Source of the DNA: Legionella spiritensis
Lineage (GTDB): Bacteria > Pseudomonadota > Gammaproteobacteria > Legionellales > Legionellaceae
Length of the DNA: 64,000 nucleotides
Assembly: GCF_900186965.1 (NCBI RefSeq)
Contig: NZ_LT906457.1
Coordinates: forward strand, 1,018,501 to 1,082,500
Direction of reading: 5' to 3'
Shown: piece by piece, positions 55,861 through 64,000 of the stretch
Numbering within the stretch: position 1 is the stretch's first letter
How the letters are laid out: each line of letters begins with the position of its first letter
Position numbers and translations under genes: made by a program
The notes under the pieces: model-generated
Databases searched by the model: none
Told to the model about the DNA's origin: nothing
Seen by the model: the letters and a program-made list of their open reading frames with translations, nothing else

Positions 55861-57147
55861 ATGGATAGTGTTAACTCGGAGCTGGTTTCATTTATCGAAG
55901 GATCTACGGATTCATTGTTTTCTATATATAATCTCCCCTACGGAGTATTCTCGAAAATCAACGATAATTTGCCCAGGATAGGTACAGCAATAGGCGATTA
56001 TGTACTTGATTTGGCATTGCTTGAAACAGAAGGGCTGCTCACCTTTGATAGTAAAGAATCGATATTCAATCAATCCAGTTTAAATTACTTCGCTTCATTG
56101 GGGCCAAAAATCTGGTCTGCGGTACGTAAAAGACTACAGTCTTTGTTAAGCGTGGATAATTTCGAGTTACAGGATAATAAATTTTTACTAAATCATGCGC
56201 TTATACCCATGAGTGCAGTCAATATGATGTTGCCGTTTAAAATCGAAGGGTATACGGATTTCTACGCCGGAGAGCATCATGCCAGCAATGTTGGCCGGTT
56301 GTTCAGAGGAAATGAAAATCCTTTACTGCCCAACTGGAAATATCTGCCGGTTGCCTATAACGGAAGGGCAAGCACCGTTTTTCCCTCGGGTACAAGTATT
56401 ATTCGCCCCAAAGGGCAAATCAAGCTGACTCCGGATGATCCTCCGGTATACGCTCCGTCTCGAAAACTCGATTTTGAGATGGAACTGGGTTTTTTTGTCG
56501 GCGAAGGTAATGCTGACCGGAAGCCAATTGCAATTGAGCATGCCGAATCACATATTTTTGGATGTGTTTTATTGAATGACTGGAGCGCAAGAGATATACA
56601 GGCTTTTGAATATCAACCTTTGGGGCCGTTTTTATCCAAAAGTTTTGCAACATCCATTTCAACATGGGTTGTTCCAATGGATGCCTTGAAATTATCCATG
56701 GCAAACTTACCGGAACAAAATCCCAGGCCTGTGGAGTATCTTTACCAGACAACCCCGAGGCAACCCCATATAAAACTCAGAGTTGAGTTGCAACCGGCAG
56801 GCTCAAACGTTAGAACAACCATTTGTGAGACGAGTACTAAAGAACTTTACTGGAGTATGGAGCAAATGCTGGCTCACCACACTGTAAATAATTGTGTTAT
56901 GAGACCTGGTGATTTATTGGGAACAGGGACAATCAGCGGTCCCGAACGAGAAAACTGGGGGAGTTTGCTGGAGATAACGTTTAACGGCAAAGAACCTTTA
57001 AAACTAAAGGATGGGAGTGAAAGAGCCTTTCTTGAAGATGGCGATACTATCATCATGACCGGATACAGTGAGATTGGAAATTACAAAATAGGATTTGGAT
57101 CGGTAGAAGGTACTGTTTTACCTGCAAATAACCAAAGAACCGAATAA
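55861..57147 (+). CDS. fahA: Fumarylacetoacetase
   Basis: 428 residues from the ATG with GAGGAGAT six bases upstream (MDSVNSELVSF); an upstream in-frame extension has no site. The two-domain enzyme has an N-terminal SH3-like part (NLPYGVFSKIN...RIGTAIGDYVLDLALLE) and the FAH catalytic core: YTDFYAGEHHASNVGRLFRG, ELGFFVGEGN, LLNDWSARDIQAFEYQPLGPFLSKSFATSISTWVV and LGTGTISGPE. It cleaves fumarylacetoacetate in the last step of tyrosine breakdown. The other tyrosine genes are not in the window. Confidence 0.93.
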   Translation: MDSVNSELVSFIEGSTDSLFSIYNLPYGVFSKINDNLPRIGTAIGDYVLDLALLETEGLLTFDSKESIFNQSSLNYFASLGPKIWSAVRKRLQSLLSVDNFELQDNKFLLNHALIPMSAVNMMLPFKIEGYTDFYAGEHHASNVGRLFRGNENPLLPNWKYLPVAYNGRASTVFPSGTSIIRPKGQIKLTPDDPPVYAPSRKLDFEMELGFFVGEGNADRKPIAIEHAESHIFGCVLLNDWSARDIQAFEYQPLGPFLSKSFATSISTWVVPMDALKLSMANLPEQNPRPVEYLYQTTPRQPHIKLRVELQPAGSNVRTTICETSTKELYWSMEQMLAHHTVNNCVMRPGDLLGTGTISGPERENWGSLLEITFNGKEPLKLKDGSERAFLEDGDTIIMTGYSEIGNYKIGFGSVEGTVLPANNQRTE

Positions 57148-57199
57148 TTTAAAACTGGATAGCAACATATTGTCTATTTTAAGAACCATATTATCGGGA

Positions 57200-57335
57200 A
57201 TATGCGAATCATCTGAGTGAAATGAAGTAATCCAATAGTTCGCAGCACAAAAAACCGGATTGCTTCGTTTTACTCGCAAAGACATTGAGGCTAAATTTAT
57301 GGGCAATCGAGGCACTAGTTTAGCTCAATAACCAG
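57200..57335. repeat. Degenerate repeat remnants downstream of hipB
   Basis: On the minus strand CTAGTGCCTCG (57306-57316) equals the end of repeat G. TTTGCGAGTAAAACGAAGCAATCCGG with a mirrored GGATTACTTCATTTCACTCA resembles the bacterial TTGCGAG...GAAGCAATCC palindromes. The bodies are incomplete. This is where hipA would be expected, and no hipA-like frame is visible in 57148-57373. Confidence 0.4.
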
Positions 57336-57373
57336 GAAACCATTTATCAAGACATGAAGAGTTTGACGTATTT

Positions 57374-57628
57374 TTACCATTCATCGTTCCATCGACTGGT
57401 TGTTTCGTCTGATTCATTTTTTGGCGCTATATTTATTTCCAGATCAATGGCAGATAATATCCGGAATAAAGTACCCAGCTTTACGCTTTCCGGACTATTT
57501 TCGATGGCGGAAATGGTTTTTTGTTTTAAGTTTACGAGGTCGCCAACTTCGGCCTGGCTTAATCCCAGTTTTTTTCGTTGATTCTTTATCAGTATAGCCA
57601 ACTCAGTTGGTGAGCGAATAATAAGCAT
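57374..57628 (-). CDS. hipB: HipB-like helix-turn-helix regulator (orphan antitoxin)
   Basis: 84 residues. The XRE-type helix-turn-helix is IKNQRKKLGLSQAEVGDLVNLKQKTISAIENSPESVKLGTLFRILSAIDLEI, as in HipB of the HipAB persistence module. HipB dimers bind operators before their own gene and neutralise the HipA kinase. Three HipB-type operators lie directly upstream. The gene that should encode HipA is missing; repeat remnants follow instead. It may now serve as a stand-alone regulator or a relic. Confidence 0.85.
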   Translation of the reverse strand: MLIIRSPTELAILIKNQRKKLGLSQAEVGDLVNLKQKTISAIENSPESVKLGTLFRILSAIDLEINIAPKNESDETTSRWNDEW

Positions 57629-57647
57629 GATAACTTCCAGACATATT

Positions 57648-57721
57648 TATACCCTGAACGGGATAATATTAAATATATACCCTGAACGGGATAATTTCAA
57701 TATTATCCCGTTCGGGGCATA
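57648..57721. promoter_or_regulatory. Three HipB-type operators at 28-bp spacing
   Basis: Quasi-palindromes TATACCCTGAACGGGATA at 57648-57665 and 57676-57693, and TATCCCGTTCGGGGCATA at 57704-57721, start exactly 28 bases apart. They fit the E. coli HipB operator outline TATCC-N8-GGATA with one or two changes. They lie 20 bases upstream of hipB on the minus strand, as an autoregulatory region would. Confidence 0.8.
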
Positions 57722-57777
57722 ATGAAGCAAGCATGGGCCTGGCGTTTCGTTCGGCAGTTAACAGCCAATCAATTCAA

Positions 57778-58311
57778 TCAAATACCTGACGTAACCGCCG
57801 GTGATTCTTCTGATTTTATAGCAGCCTGGACTGCCTTCAATATAGAAAATGTACTTTGGGAGCGAGGCTTGTCAATCTCCAATACTTCAAGCGCATTGGT
57901 AATTGCTTGCTGGTAAGGCCTGGTTATGGCGACACTGGAAAATGGGCCTTTTGAGAACCAGGCTTTCTGCGATTGACCGTATGCTGTTTCGAATGCGGCC
58001 AGGACGCTTAGGGTGATGTCTTTTTGATTTCCGTCATTTACAGTGGTTTCTTTTATACTAGCCAATACGTCTTTTGCCTCTTTTAAATGACTTAAGGTAT
58101 TTATATCCGAAGTGCTCATTGCACGGGGTTTACCGGAAGGTTTCCTGGCCCAGGGATGACTTTCAAACTCCTCTTCAGCCTGCTCCAGGCTTTTATTATG
58201 GGTATCAATAGCTGTTTCCTTTGTTTCCAGGCGAATAATTTCTTTCGCTAATTTGTAAATAACTGGATCAACAACGTCATTTAAGTGGTCATTATTTTTT
58301 ATAAAAATCAT
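57778..58311 (-). CDS. Orphan helical protein, 177 residues
   Basis: CCGGAGAT precedes the ATG. The protein is soluble, mostly helical and charged (VIYKLAKEIIRLETKETAIDTHNKSLEQAEEEFESHPW; TLSHLKEAKDVLASIKETT; FAAFETAYGQSQ-like stretches), with no signal peptide or known domain. AT-rich. Same strand as, and downstream of, the 58526 gene after about 215 bases, with which it could belong to one accessory module. Confidence 0.6.
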   Translation of the reverse strand: MIFIKNNDHLNDVVDPVIYKLAKEIIRLETKETAIDTHNKSLEQAEEEFESHPWARKPSGKPRAMSTSDINTLSHLKEAKDVLASIKETTVNDGNQKDITLSVLAAFETAYGQSQKAWFSKGPFSSVAITRPYQQAITNALEVLEIDKPRSQSTFSILKAVQAAIKSEESPAVTSGI

Positions 58312-58510
58312 GGTATATCTCCGGAGAGGTTTTCTAGAGCACCATAAGATTTAATTTAAAACAAAAATAGGATGTTCATAATTAAATTATATAGTGCTCT
58401 TAGGGTGTTTTTGATTTCATCCATGCCCTGTTTTTCCATTAACACAAGAATATCCGGCTTCCTGATTTTTGTAAAATTGATTATATTTATTTTTTTGATA
58501 GATAAAATCT

Positions 58511-58525
58511 ATCTATTTGCAGAAC
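58511..58525. repeat. A/B-type repeat end (remnant)
   Basis: TCTATTTGCAGAAC followed by CTAG (58526-58529) resembles the right end TTGTTCACAGAAC-CTAG of A1 with a small deletion. The CTAG is the stop of the 58526 gene. Confidence 0.4.
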
Positions 58526-59839
58526 CTAGGGTGTTCCAGGTGGTGGGCCTGGTGCGTCATCCAGACCTGGCGGCTTCATTGCTTGAGTGATTACCTCATT
58601 CATTTTTGTGTGCAGGACATTTAATTCCCCATAACTTTTACAATGCCTTTCACTGGTATCAATAAAATCAATGAGCGAATCTTTATAGGCTTTCATAGCT
58701 TCCGTAGAAGGTGCGGCATCTTCGGGTGTCACTTTTTGAAATGCCTCCTTCATTGCTTGAAATTTTAAATTAATCGCTTCATTTTTATCGTCATTTAAAC
58801 TGCTAAACTCTTCCGGAGTAGCCTTAAGGAGGTCATCGCCGGTTAACTGATTGATTTTGTTTATGGGATCTTCTCTCCATATTAAGGTATTAACCAGTTT
58901 CTCAAACGCTTGTTTGTTCTCAGTGGGATCCAACTTGTTATTCATCACTCCGACAGCCAATTTGTCCCGATAAAGTTCAGCCTTGGTATTATAGGACTCA
59001 CTTTCTTTAATCAATTCTATTGGCGGCGTTATTTGGGGCAAAGGTACTTTACTCCGCGCCATCTGGAATAGTTTATACTTCACACTTTCCTGTTTTGTCT
59101 TGTTGGTTTGCACGGACTCAAGAATTTTTTGCCTGTCTTCAAGTAATTCGGAATACATTTTTTCCATATTCACCCGGGATTTAGCGTCAGTTAGTAAATA
59201 TTTCGGCGGTATTCTATGGACAACCTCAAATGGTATCGTACTGGCAACTTCGTGCGGTTTCGTCACAGGAGATACTTTTAAATCCAGTTGCAACGAACCG
59301 TCCCGCACACATTCTATAAACCTTTCAACATCCTCAACGTCTGTTGCCATGACACCATGAGTAAGCTCACCTTCCTGATGAACTCTTTCCGGTGGAACTG
59401 TGGAAATAAAAAAATAGGTTCTTGATTTGTTTATATCCGCTGGGTCAAAGGTGTCTCGATAAGGCGTGATCAATTCACTGTTCCATGGGGGATGAACATA
59501 TTCACCTTGCTTTTCCCCAAACGTTTGTACTTGACTGATTGATTTACTATCAATATAGACCTCACCATTAAGATTACCGGACTTAACGGTACCATAGGGA
59601 TTACGTTCAAGCTCCGTCATTGCTCGATTAGCAGCATTTATCTGTTGTGATAACACATCGCTTCTCATCGGTATCACCCCGCCCCACATTGCTGCCACAC
59701 CAACATTAATCATCGCATTGCGTAATTTTTTACTTTGGCGCGCGGTTTCTCGCCGCGGATTAATATCAAATTGTATTTCTTCTTTTAAATGCTCTATTTG
59801 ATGGGGAAGCAGTTGGATTGTATAGACATAAATAGGCAT
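58526..59839 (-). CDS. Large orphan protein, effector candidate
   Basis: 437 residues, no signal peptide; one short hydrophobic stretch near 45 (AMINVGVAAMWGGVIPM). The first 190 residues contain Tyr- and His-rich text (YTIQLLPHQIEHLKEEIQFDINPRRE; GEYVHPPWNSELITPYRDTFDPADINKSRTYFFISTVPPERVHQEGELTHGVMATDVEDVERFIE) that could fold as an enzyme. The rest is helical (MEKMYSELLEDRQKILESVQ). The Pro-rich end is GLDDAPGPPPGTP. It contains no motif I can name. The TAG stop lies in the CTAG of a repeat remnant. AT-rich; effector role is inference. Confidence 0.6.
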   Translation of the reverse strand: MPIYVYTIQLLPHQIEHLKEEIQFDINPRRETARQSKKLRNAMINVGVAAMWGGVIPMRSDVLSQQINAANRAMTELERNPYGTVKSGNLNGEVYIDSKSISQVQTFGEKQGEYVHPPWNSELITPYRDTFDPADINKSRTYFFISTVPPERVHQEGELTHGVMATDVEDVERFIECVRDGSLQLDLKVSPVTKPHEVASTIPFEVVHRIPPKYLLTDAKSRVNMEKMYSELLEDRQKILESVQTNKTKQESVKYKLFQMARSKVPLPQITPPIELIKESESYNTKAELYRDKLAVGVMNNKLDPTENKQAFEKLVNTLIWREDPINKINQLTGDDLLKATPEEFSSLNDDKNEAINLKFQAMKEAFQKVTPEDAAPSTEAMKAYKDSLIDFIDTSERHCKSYGELNVLHTKMNEVITQAMKPPGLDDAPGPPPGTP

Positions 59840-59993
59840 AATTGAAACTCATTTGTCCATATTGGTCATATATTGATATATTAATATTATAGACAATCAG
59901 TTGGCGATACACAGTTAGTGCGAGTCCTGGATTTGCTTTCATCCTGGTAATGACTTACATTTTGTATATATATTTATCAGGCGTGATTTTTAA

Positions 59994-61085
59994 ATGGCAA
60001 AGGGAAAAATAATACCCGGTCAGTTGGAAGAAGTCCTTAATGGTCATCAGTTTGGCCGCCAATATCGAATGACATTTGTGATTGGTATAGAAACTATTCT
60101 ATTTGTACTGATCATGCTATTACTACCCAAAATACATCACTGGTCTGTCATTGTTATGCTATCTACAGGAATAGGGTTATCCATAATCAATTTGATTACT
60201 CTAAAACTATACCATTGTGTGCGATTATCCAGCCACTTTCTAACTAGTTTGATTTTATTGACTGTTATAAGTGTTAACTATGTTGCAGGTGGCATCAATA
60301 CGTCCTTATTTGTCTGGTTTTATATAGTGCCACTTATTGCAGCGACTTTAACCGGATTTTCCGGTCTGATAATTTATGGGGGAATAAGCATTGCAGCTAT
60401 AATCGCATTTTTAGTGTTGCCTCATGAGGCTATTTTCCACCCATCAGAATCACTGATTTGGTATATTCAGGTGATGAATTTTGTATTCGCTATGATATTA
60501 GTCCTGTCTGTGCTTATAGCGTTCCTTTTAGAGATTTATGTTTTTGAACAACGAAATTTACAGCAACAAAGAGCATTGGAAAATGATAGGGAAAAGCTGT
60601 TTCACATGTCGCGACACGATATATTAAGCAAATTGCCTAATCGTAAATATTTTTATGAAGAGTTAAGAAAAAGAATTCGTGGTAAAAATGATTTAACAAT
60701 ATTATACATGGACTTAAATGGTTTAAAGGTTATTAATGATAGTTATGGCCACGAAGTCGGGGATCAAATATTAGTGGAAACCAGCAAACGTTTAAGTAAC
60801 TGTTTTCGTAATGAAGATTTTATAGCACGAGTAGGTGGAGATGAATTTATTGGCATTGTTTCAAATAGCAATGCAGAGGATATATCCAGTAAAATTATAG
60901 CACGCATCAGGGATATTTTTAATTATCCCTATCGCAGTGTTAAATATGATATCCAACTTAAAATGGCCATTGGCATGGCGCGCTATCCTGAAGATGCAGG
61001 CCGGATGGAAAAACTATTATCCATTGCTGACCAGCGTATGTACAAAGATAAATCAAGGCTCAAAGCCATACAAAACAAGTCCTAG
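59994..61085 (+). CDS. Membrane diguanylate cyclase (GGDEF)
   Basis: 363 residues. Six hydrophobic segments occupy residues about 20-185, then a short coiled linker (FEQRNLQQQRALENDREKL) leads to the GGDEF domain: SRHDILSKLPNRKYFYEEL, LYMDLNGLKVINDSYGHEVGDQIL and RVGGDEFIGIVSN. The product-inhibition site RxxD is present as RNED five residues before GGDEF, so allosteric feedback is expected. It makes cyclic-di-GMP; a possible counterpart is the HD-GYP protein at 41301. The input signal is unknown. Confidence 0.93.
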   Translation: MAKGKIIPGQLEEVLNGHQFGRQYRMTFVIGIETILFVLIMLLLPKIHHWSVIVMLSTGIGLSIINLITLKLYHCVRLSSHFLTSLILLTVISVNYVAGGINTSLFVWFYIVPLIAATLTGFSGLIIYGGISIAAIIAFLVLPHEAIFHPSESLIWYIQVMNFVFAMILVLSVLIAFLLEIYVFEQRNLQQQRALENDREKLFHMSRHDILSKLPNRKYFYEELRKRIRGKNDLTILYMDLNGLKVINDSYGHEVGDQILVETSKRLSNCFRNEDFIARVGGDEFIGIVSNSNAEDISSKIIARIRDIFNYPYRSVKYDIQLKMAIGMARYPEDAGRMEKLLSIADQRMYKDKSRLKAIQNKS

Positions 61086-61268
61086 GCATTTTTTTGAATT
61101 GCGTAACTTCGTGATTCCATAAAACCTATGCTGTAGATTAAGTCAAAACTAATTCACTTTATATCCTATCTTGCGAATGTTTATAAAAAGTTATTCGATG
61201 AATTTCGTAGTTTCCAGGAAGCTTGTGTTATACAAGCCATACGAATCTACTAAAAATTAAAAACTAGT

Positions 61269-61446
61269 GCTTCGTCAAGATTGAATTTACGGGTGTGATC
61301 ACCTGCCTTGCATTCATCTTTGTACGTTTTTTTGATGCAAAAATGCTCAAATTAGCTCTGCTAGTCCTGCGCTTTTTACATCAAAAAAACGTACAAATCT
61401 GAACGAAATTCAGGCGCCAACCCGTAAATTCAATCTTGACGAGGCA
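61269..61446. repeat. Palindromic repeat G, 178 bp with CTAG flanks
   Basis: Nearly perfect inverted ends TGCTTCGTCAAGATTGAATT and its mirror AATTCAATCTTGACGAGGCA, with CTAG at 61265-61268 and 61447-61450. Inner arms TTTGTACGTTTTTTTGATG and CATCAAAAAAACGTACAAA extend the palindrome almost to the centre. It lies in the 632-base gap 61086-61717 after the cyclase gene. A single end of the same family occurs at 57306-57316. Confidence 0.85.
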
Positions 61447-61489
61447 CTAGTACTGTTTCCATTTTGTTTGCATGGTTTTAATTCTTGAA

Positions 61490-61610
61490 AAACGTTTACG
61501 TCCCGCGATGTATTCGCGGGAACCAGTGGTTCAAAGTTCAGAGCTACGCACACCTGGATGCCGCGAACAAGTCGCGGCACGTAGACAATTTTAGAACCAT
61601 TTGTATTTTA
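61490..61610. repeat. Hairpin-rich repeat in the same gap
   Basis: GTCCCGCGATGTATTCGCGGG and later GCCGCGAACAAGTCGCGGC are perfect stem-loops, with GAACCA/TGGTTC pairs around them (GGAACCAGTGGTTC; AGAACCATT). This pattern resembles degenerate genome-wide hairpin repeats rather than a gene. Nothing else is visible up to 61717. Confidence 0.5.
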
Positions 61611-61717
61611 CAACCGATCAAAACGAAATGGATGAAGTATACGGCTTTCGATTCCCATATTTTTAATTAACTCAAAATAATAAGGAACGGGGATATTTCG
61701 ATGTGTATTATCATTTA

Positions 61718-62149
61718 TTAACGGGTAAAGAACTGGAGCCCATTGTTCAGGCTGCATTGTATATTAACATCGTTCATTAACTTTTTATTGGTTTCCGCAT
61801 CAAAGAACGATAAAACGATATGAGAATTGCCCTGATTATTTACCAGGATAGTTCCCTTTTGTACTAGCCCGCTGGCGGGCAAAGGCGCTCTGCCATGTGC
61901 ATATTTGACGCCGTCGATGGAAATGAATGTGTCAGTAAAAGTAACTATCTGAGGCTTAACAAACCATTTTGCAGCGGGAATTTTTACTTCATTGGGGTCA
62001 TCAATGGTGCAACGATTGAGATCAACAACAAGATTGACTTCATGTCCGTTAGAAAGGTGCTGTATGACATCATCAAAAACAGGTAATGCTTGTGCGTGGA
62101 GTTGATTAAAGAATAAAGCTGAAATAAATCCGTATATTAGTTTTTTCAT
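61718..62149 (-). CDS. VirK-like secreted protein
   Basis: 143 residues from MKKLIYGFISALFFNQLHAQA, a signal peptide; GGAAGAGG precedes two consecutive ATGs. The mature part (LPVFDDVIQHLSNGHEVNLVVDLNRCTIDD..., KWFVKPQIVTFTDTFISIDGVKYAHG, HIVLSFFDAETNKKL) matches the VirK family, small periplasmic/exported proteins that affect virulence in several Gram-negative bacteria. Mechanism unknown. Confidence 0.7.
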   Translation of the reverse strand: MKKLIYGFISALFFNQLHAQALPVFDDVIQHLSNGHEVNLVVDLNRCTIDDPNEVKIPAAKWFVKPQIVTFTDTFISIDGVKYAHGRAPLPASGLVQKGTILVNNQGNSHIVLSFFDAETNKKLMNDVNIQCSLNNGLQFFTR

Positions 62150-62385
62150 CATGAACCTCTTCCTATCCTTTGAAATTGAGCAACGCTGCATGTTATTTCA
62201 AAAAATCAAAGATGGCAACAACAATGGATACATTGCGTCTACACGAGGAATTTGTTGGTTGGGTGTTCGCTGCAATCCTATACAACTTCAGCTAAAAAAT
62301 GATGTTATGACGCCCATGTATAGAAATATTTTGGCCTTTATGGTAATATTTTGCCCAACTATTTTTCTGAGCAGGTCAAAAATAA

Positions 62386-64000
62386 ATGATTACAACTCGG
62401 TTGGCAAAAAAACTGAATGATACATTACAATATTCATCATCTTCTTTAGTGGATATTCTATTACTCATTAGATCTGTTACAACCCTTGCAACCAGTGAAA
62501 AAAAGACCAGGGTCTTAACAGAGCGTAGTGCAATGGGATGGAACGCTCTGATGATGGCAATATACTATCATCCTCACGCCGTTGGACCACTTCTGCGACT
62601 TATTGAAACCCTTGAAATAGAGGATCAACTCAAGATATTAAAGCAGGTGAGTGTAGACGGATGGAACGCTCTGATGATGGCGGTACGCTATCGCCCAAAC
62701 GCCGTTAAACCACTTCTGCAACTTATTGAAAACTATGAAAAACGGAATCAGAAAGAGATATTGACGCAGTTTAACAAGGGTTACGAGAATGTCCTGACAC
62801 TGGCGGTACGCAATTGTCCAGAGGTCATTGGACCTCTTCTGGAAAGCATAGAGACCCTTACAGAACAAGAGCAAATAATCCTGTGGATGTTGCAGACCGA
62901 GGCGGGGAGATACAACCCCCTGACTCTGGCAGTATGTCATCAATCGGAAGCCGTTGGACCATTTCTGCAGAGTATTGCAAAATTTGGTGTGCAAAATCGG
63001 GTAAAAATATTGGCATGTCCTGATGAGAATGGAAATCACGCCCTGATGCTGGCAATACGTTATCATCCTGAAGTTATTAAGCCAATTCTTCAAAGTATTG
63101 CAAAACTTGGCGTGCAAGATCGAGGCAATATATTGAAGCGGGTTAATTCGGAGCCTTTGCGTTCAAACGCCCTGATGCTGGCGGTCCGCTATCATCCGGA
63201 AGCTATTAAACCATTACTGAAAAGCATTGCGATTCTTGAAAAAGATGATATTTTTCAAATATTCAACCAATTAAAAACGGATGATTGGGCTTGTATTTTA
63301 AAACAATCGGCATCACTGACTAAAGAATTATTATATTCTCTTGATTCATCTCAATTAAAATCTCTTTTTTCACAGAAAAAACTACGTTCCGATAGCCGAT
63401 TAAAAGAATATTTCAAATTTTTTAATCAGTTTCTTTTTCAGCGATATACTTTTAAAGATGTTTTAAATGCGCTCGCCGAAGATAGAAAGGTATATCGGCT
63501 CTTACCGGATCCGCTGCAAGAGCTAAAGATTATACGATCTATTGCATACGAAACTTATAACACAAGAAAAATATCATGTGATTCATTATTAATCGATAAA
63601 GGAAATTTATATTTACAAGGGATAACGGAGTTGGCCAGTTATATTAATTATCGACGATCGCAGGGCACATCTTTTTACCATGGCGGGATGTTCCGATTGC
63701 ATAATCGCAAGGCTTGCAGTGCCGAAACAAAAATAGCAGCTGCCGAAAAGGTGCTGGGAAGGTGGTTAGGAAAACATCCCGCTCCTTTTACCGAAGAGGA
63801 GCAAATTGCACTTGGCGATGGTCAATTAAAAAGGATTTGTATGAAATATAAAGATTTAAACGTGACGCCGCCATTACCTGTGCCTGAGAATCTCATGGCT
63901 ATGAAGGCTATTCCCGGCTCTACTCACCCTGAGATGGATTTTGCAAATGTTGCCTCGACAAATGATCATGCCCTGGAAAAAGTAAAGCAGTTAAGTGAAC
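62386..64000 (+). CDS. Ankyrin-like repeat protein, N-terminal part, effector candidate
   Basis: 538 codons visible; the gene continues past the window. After about 45 residues come six degenerate repeats of 41-43 residues. Each has the core W/N-A-L-M-M-A-V-R-Y-H-P-E-A-V-K-P-L-L-x-x-I (starts near residues 52, 93, 133, 176, 218 and 261), a stretched ankyrin-like helix pair. The following part is AT-rich, Lys-rich and helical (LFSQKKLRSDSRLKEYFKFFNQFLFQ). No signal peptide. Ankyrin proteins are a common Legionella effector class, so host protein binding is plausible; a catalytic domain could lie beyond the edge. Confidence 0.7.
   Translation, partial: MITTRLAKKLNDTLQYSSSSLVDILLLIRSVTTLATSEKKTRVLTERSAMGWNALMMAIYYHPHAVGPLLRLIETLEIEDQLKILKQVSVDGWNALMMAVRYRPNAVKPLLQLIENYEKRNQKEILTQFNKGYENVLTLAVRNCPEVIGPLLESIETLTEQEQIILWMLQTEAGRYNPLTLAVCHQSEAVGPFLQSIAKFGVQNRVKILACPDENGNHALMLAIRYHPEVIKPILQSIAKLGVQDRGNILKRVNSEPLRSNALMLAVRYHPEAIKPLLKSIAILEKDDIFQIFNQLKTDDWACILKQSASLTKELLYSLDSSQLKSLFSQKKLRSDSRLKEYFKFFNQFLFQRYTFKDVLNALAEDRKVYRLLPDPLQELKIIRSIAYETYNTRKISCDSLLIDKGNLYLQGITELASYINYRRSQGTSFYHGGMFRLHNRKACSAETKIAAAEKVLGRWLGKHPAPFTEEEQIALGDGQLKRICMKYKDLNVTPPLPVPENLMAMKAIPGSTHPEMDFANVASTNDHALEKVKQLSE

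Noticed and set aside
57722-57916. Plus-strand 64-codon frame starting right after the third HipB operator
   Set aside because: It is mostly antisense to the better supported 57778 gene, has no ribosome site, and resembles no HipA.
62151-62420. 89-codon frame upstream of the ankyrin-like gene
   Set aside because: It overlaps the start of the ankyrin-like gene in another frame and has no ribosome site; composition looks non-coding.

Overview
The window looks like chromosome from a gammaproteobacterium of the Legionella group. Evidence: a groES-groEL pair with a GGM-rich GroEL tail, a fused aspartate kinase/diaminopimelate decarboxylase, a glyA-nrdR-nusB-thiL-pgpA cluster, a Kdo hydroxylase, several AT-rich orphan genes that look like Dot/Icm (type IV secretion) effectors, and many small palindromic repeats. 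The species cannot be named from sequence alone. No rRNA, tRNA, CRISPR array, transposase, integrase or prophage gene was recognised.

Layout. 1-2248: RND efflux pump (cut by the window edge) and its adaptor, separated by a palindromic repeat. 2702-3921: three small secreted proteins or lipoproteins. 4037-8680: glyA, nrdR, nusB, thiL, pgpA and an AI-2E-type permease, tightly packed. 9094-10809: repeats around a solute-binding protein. 10810-14882: glnE and rimO, convergent. 15191-15994: an AT-rich gene resembling a Rab-type GTPase without its P-loop. 16390-21170: methyltransferase, dsbD, and groES-groEL behind a heat-shock-type promoter. 21463-25260: Kdo hydroxylase, a Dps-like protein, and a membrane/spermidine-synthase fusion. 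25408-28467: orphan genes, an entericidin-like lipoprotein and an array of three repeat families. 28468-37436: parE, mrp, a UvrD/RecB-type helicase-nuclease and lysAC, all on the minus strand. 37682-44750: FadL-like porin, esterase, NYN-LOTUS protein, HD-GYP protein, histidine-phosphatase-like protein and an MFS transporter. 45150-53929: secreted Cys-rich proteins, HAD phosphatase, carbonic anhydrase, catalase, and a class A beta-lactamase-fold protein with altered catalytic residues. 54110-64000: an AT-rich accessory stretch with several orphan genes, fumarylacetoacetase, an orphan HipB-type regulator with three evenly spaced operators, a diguanylate cyclase, a VirK-like protein, and an ankyrin-like repeat protein that runs off the window.

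The most striking pattern is the repeat population. At least seven short inverted-repeat families with no coding capacity are present, many bounded by CTAG. Six minus-strand genes end in C-TAG where that CTAG is also the edge of a repeat or repeat remnant: the solute-binding protein, Kdo hydroxylase, parE, the UvrD-type helicase, the HD-GYP protein and an orphan gene. A seventh gene (45150-46130) takes its stop from inside a repeat terminus. This suggests a transposition system that targets CTAG and settles harmlessly at TAG stop codons.

Functionally the window mixes housekeeping (one-carbon metabolism, thiamine and phospholipid synthesis, nitrogen control, chaperones, topoisomerase IV, lysine synthesis) with envelope, stress and signalling functions and a set of host-interaction candidates. 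Effector assignments are inference from composition and residual motifs only.
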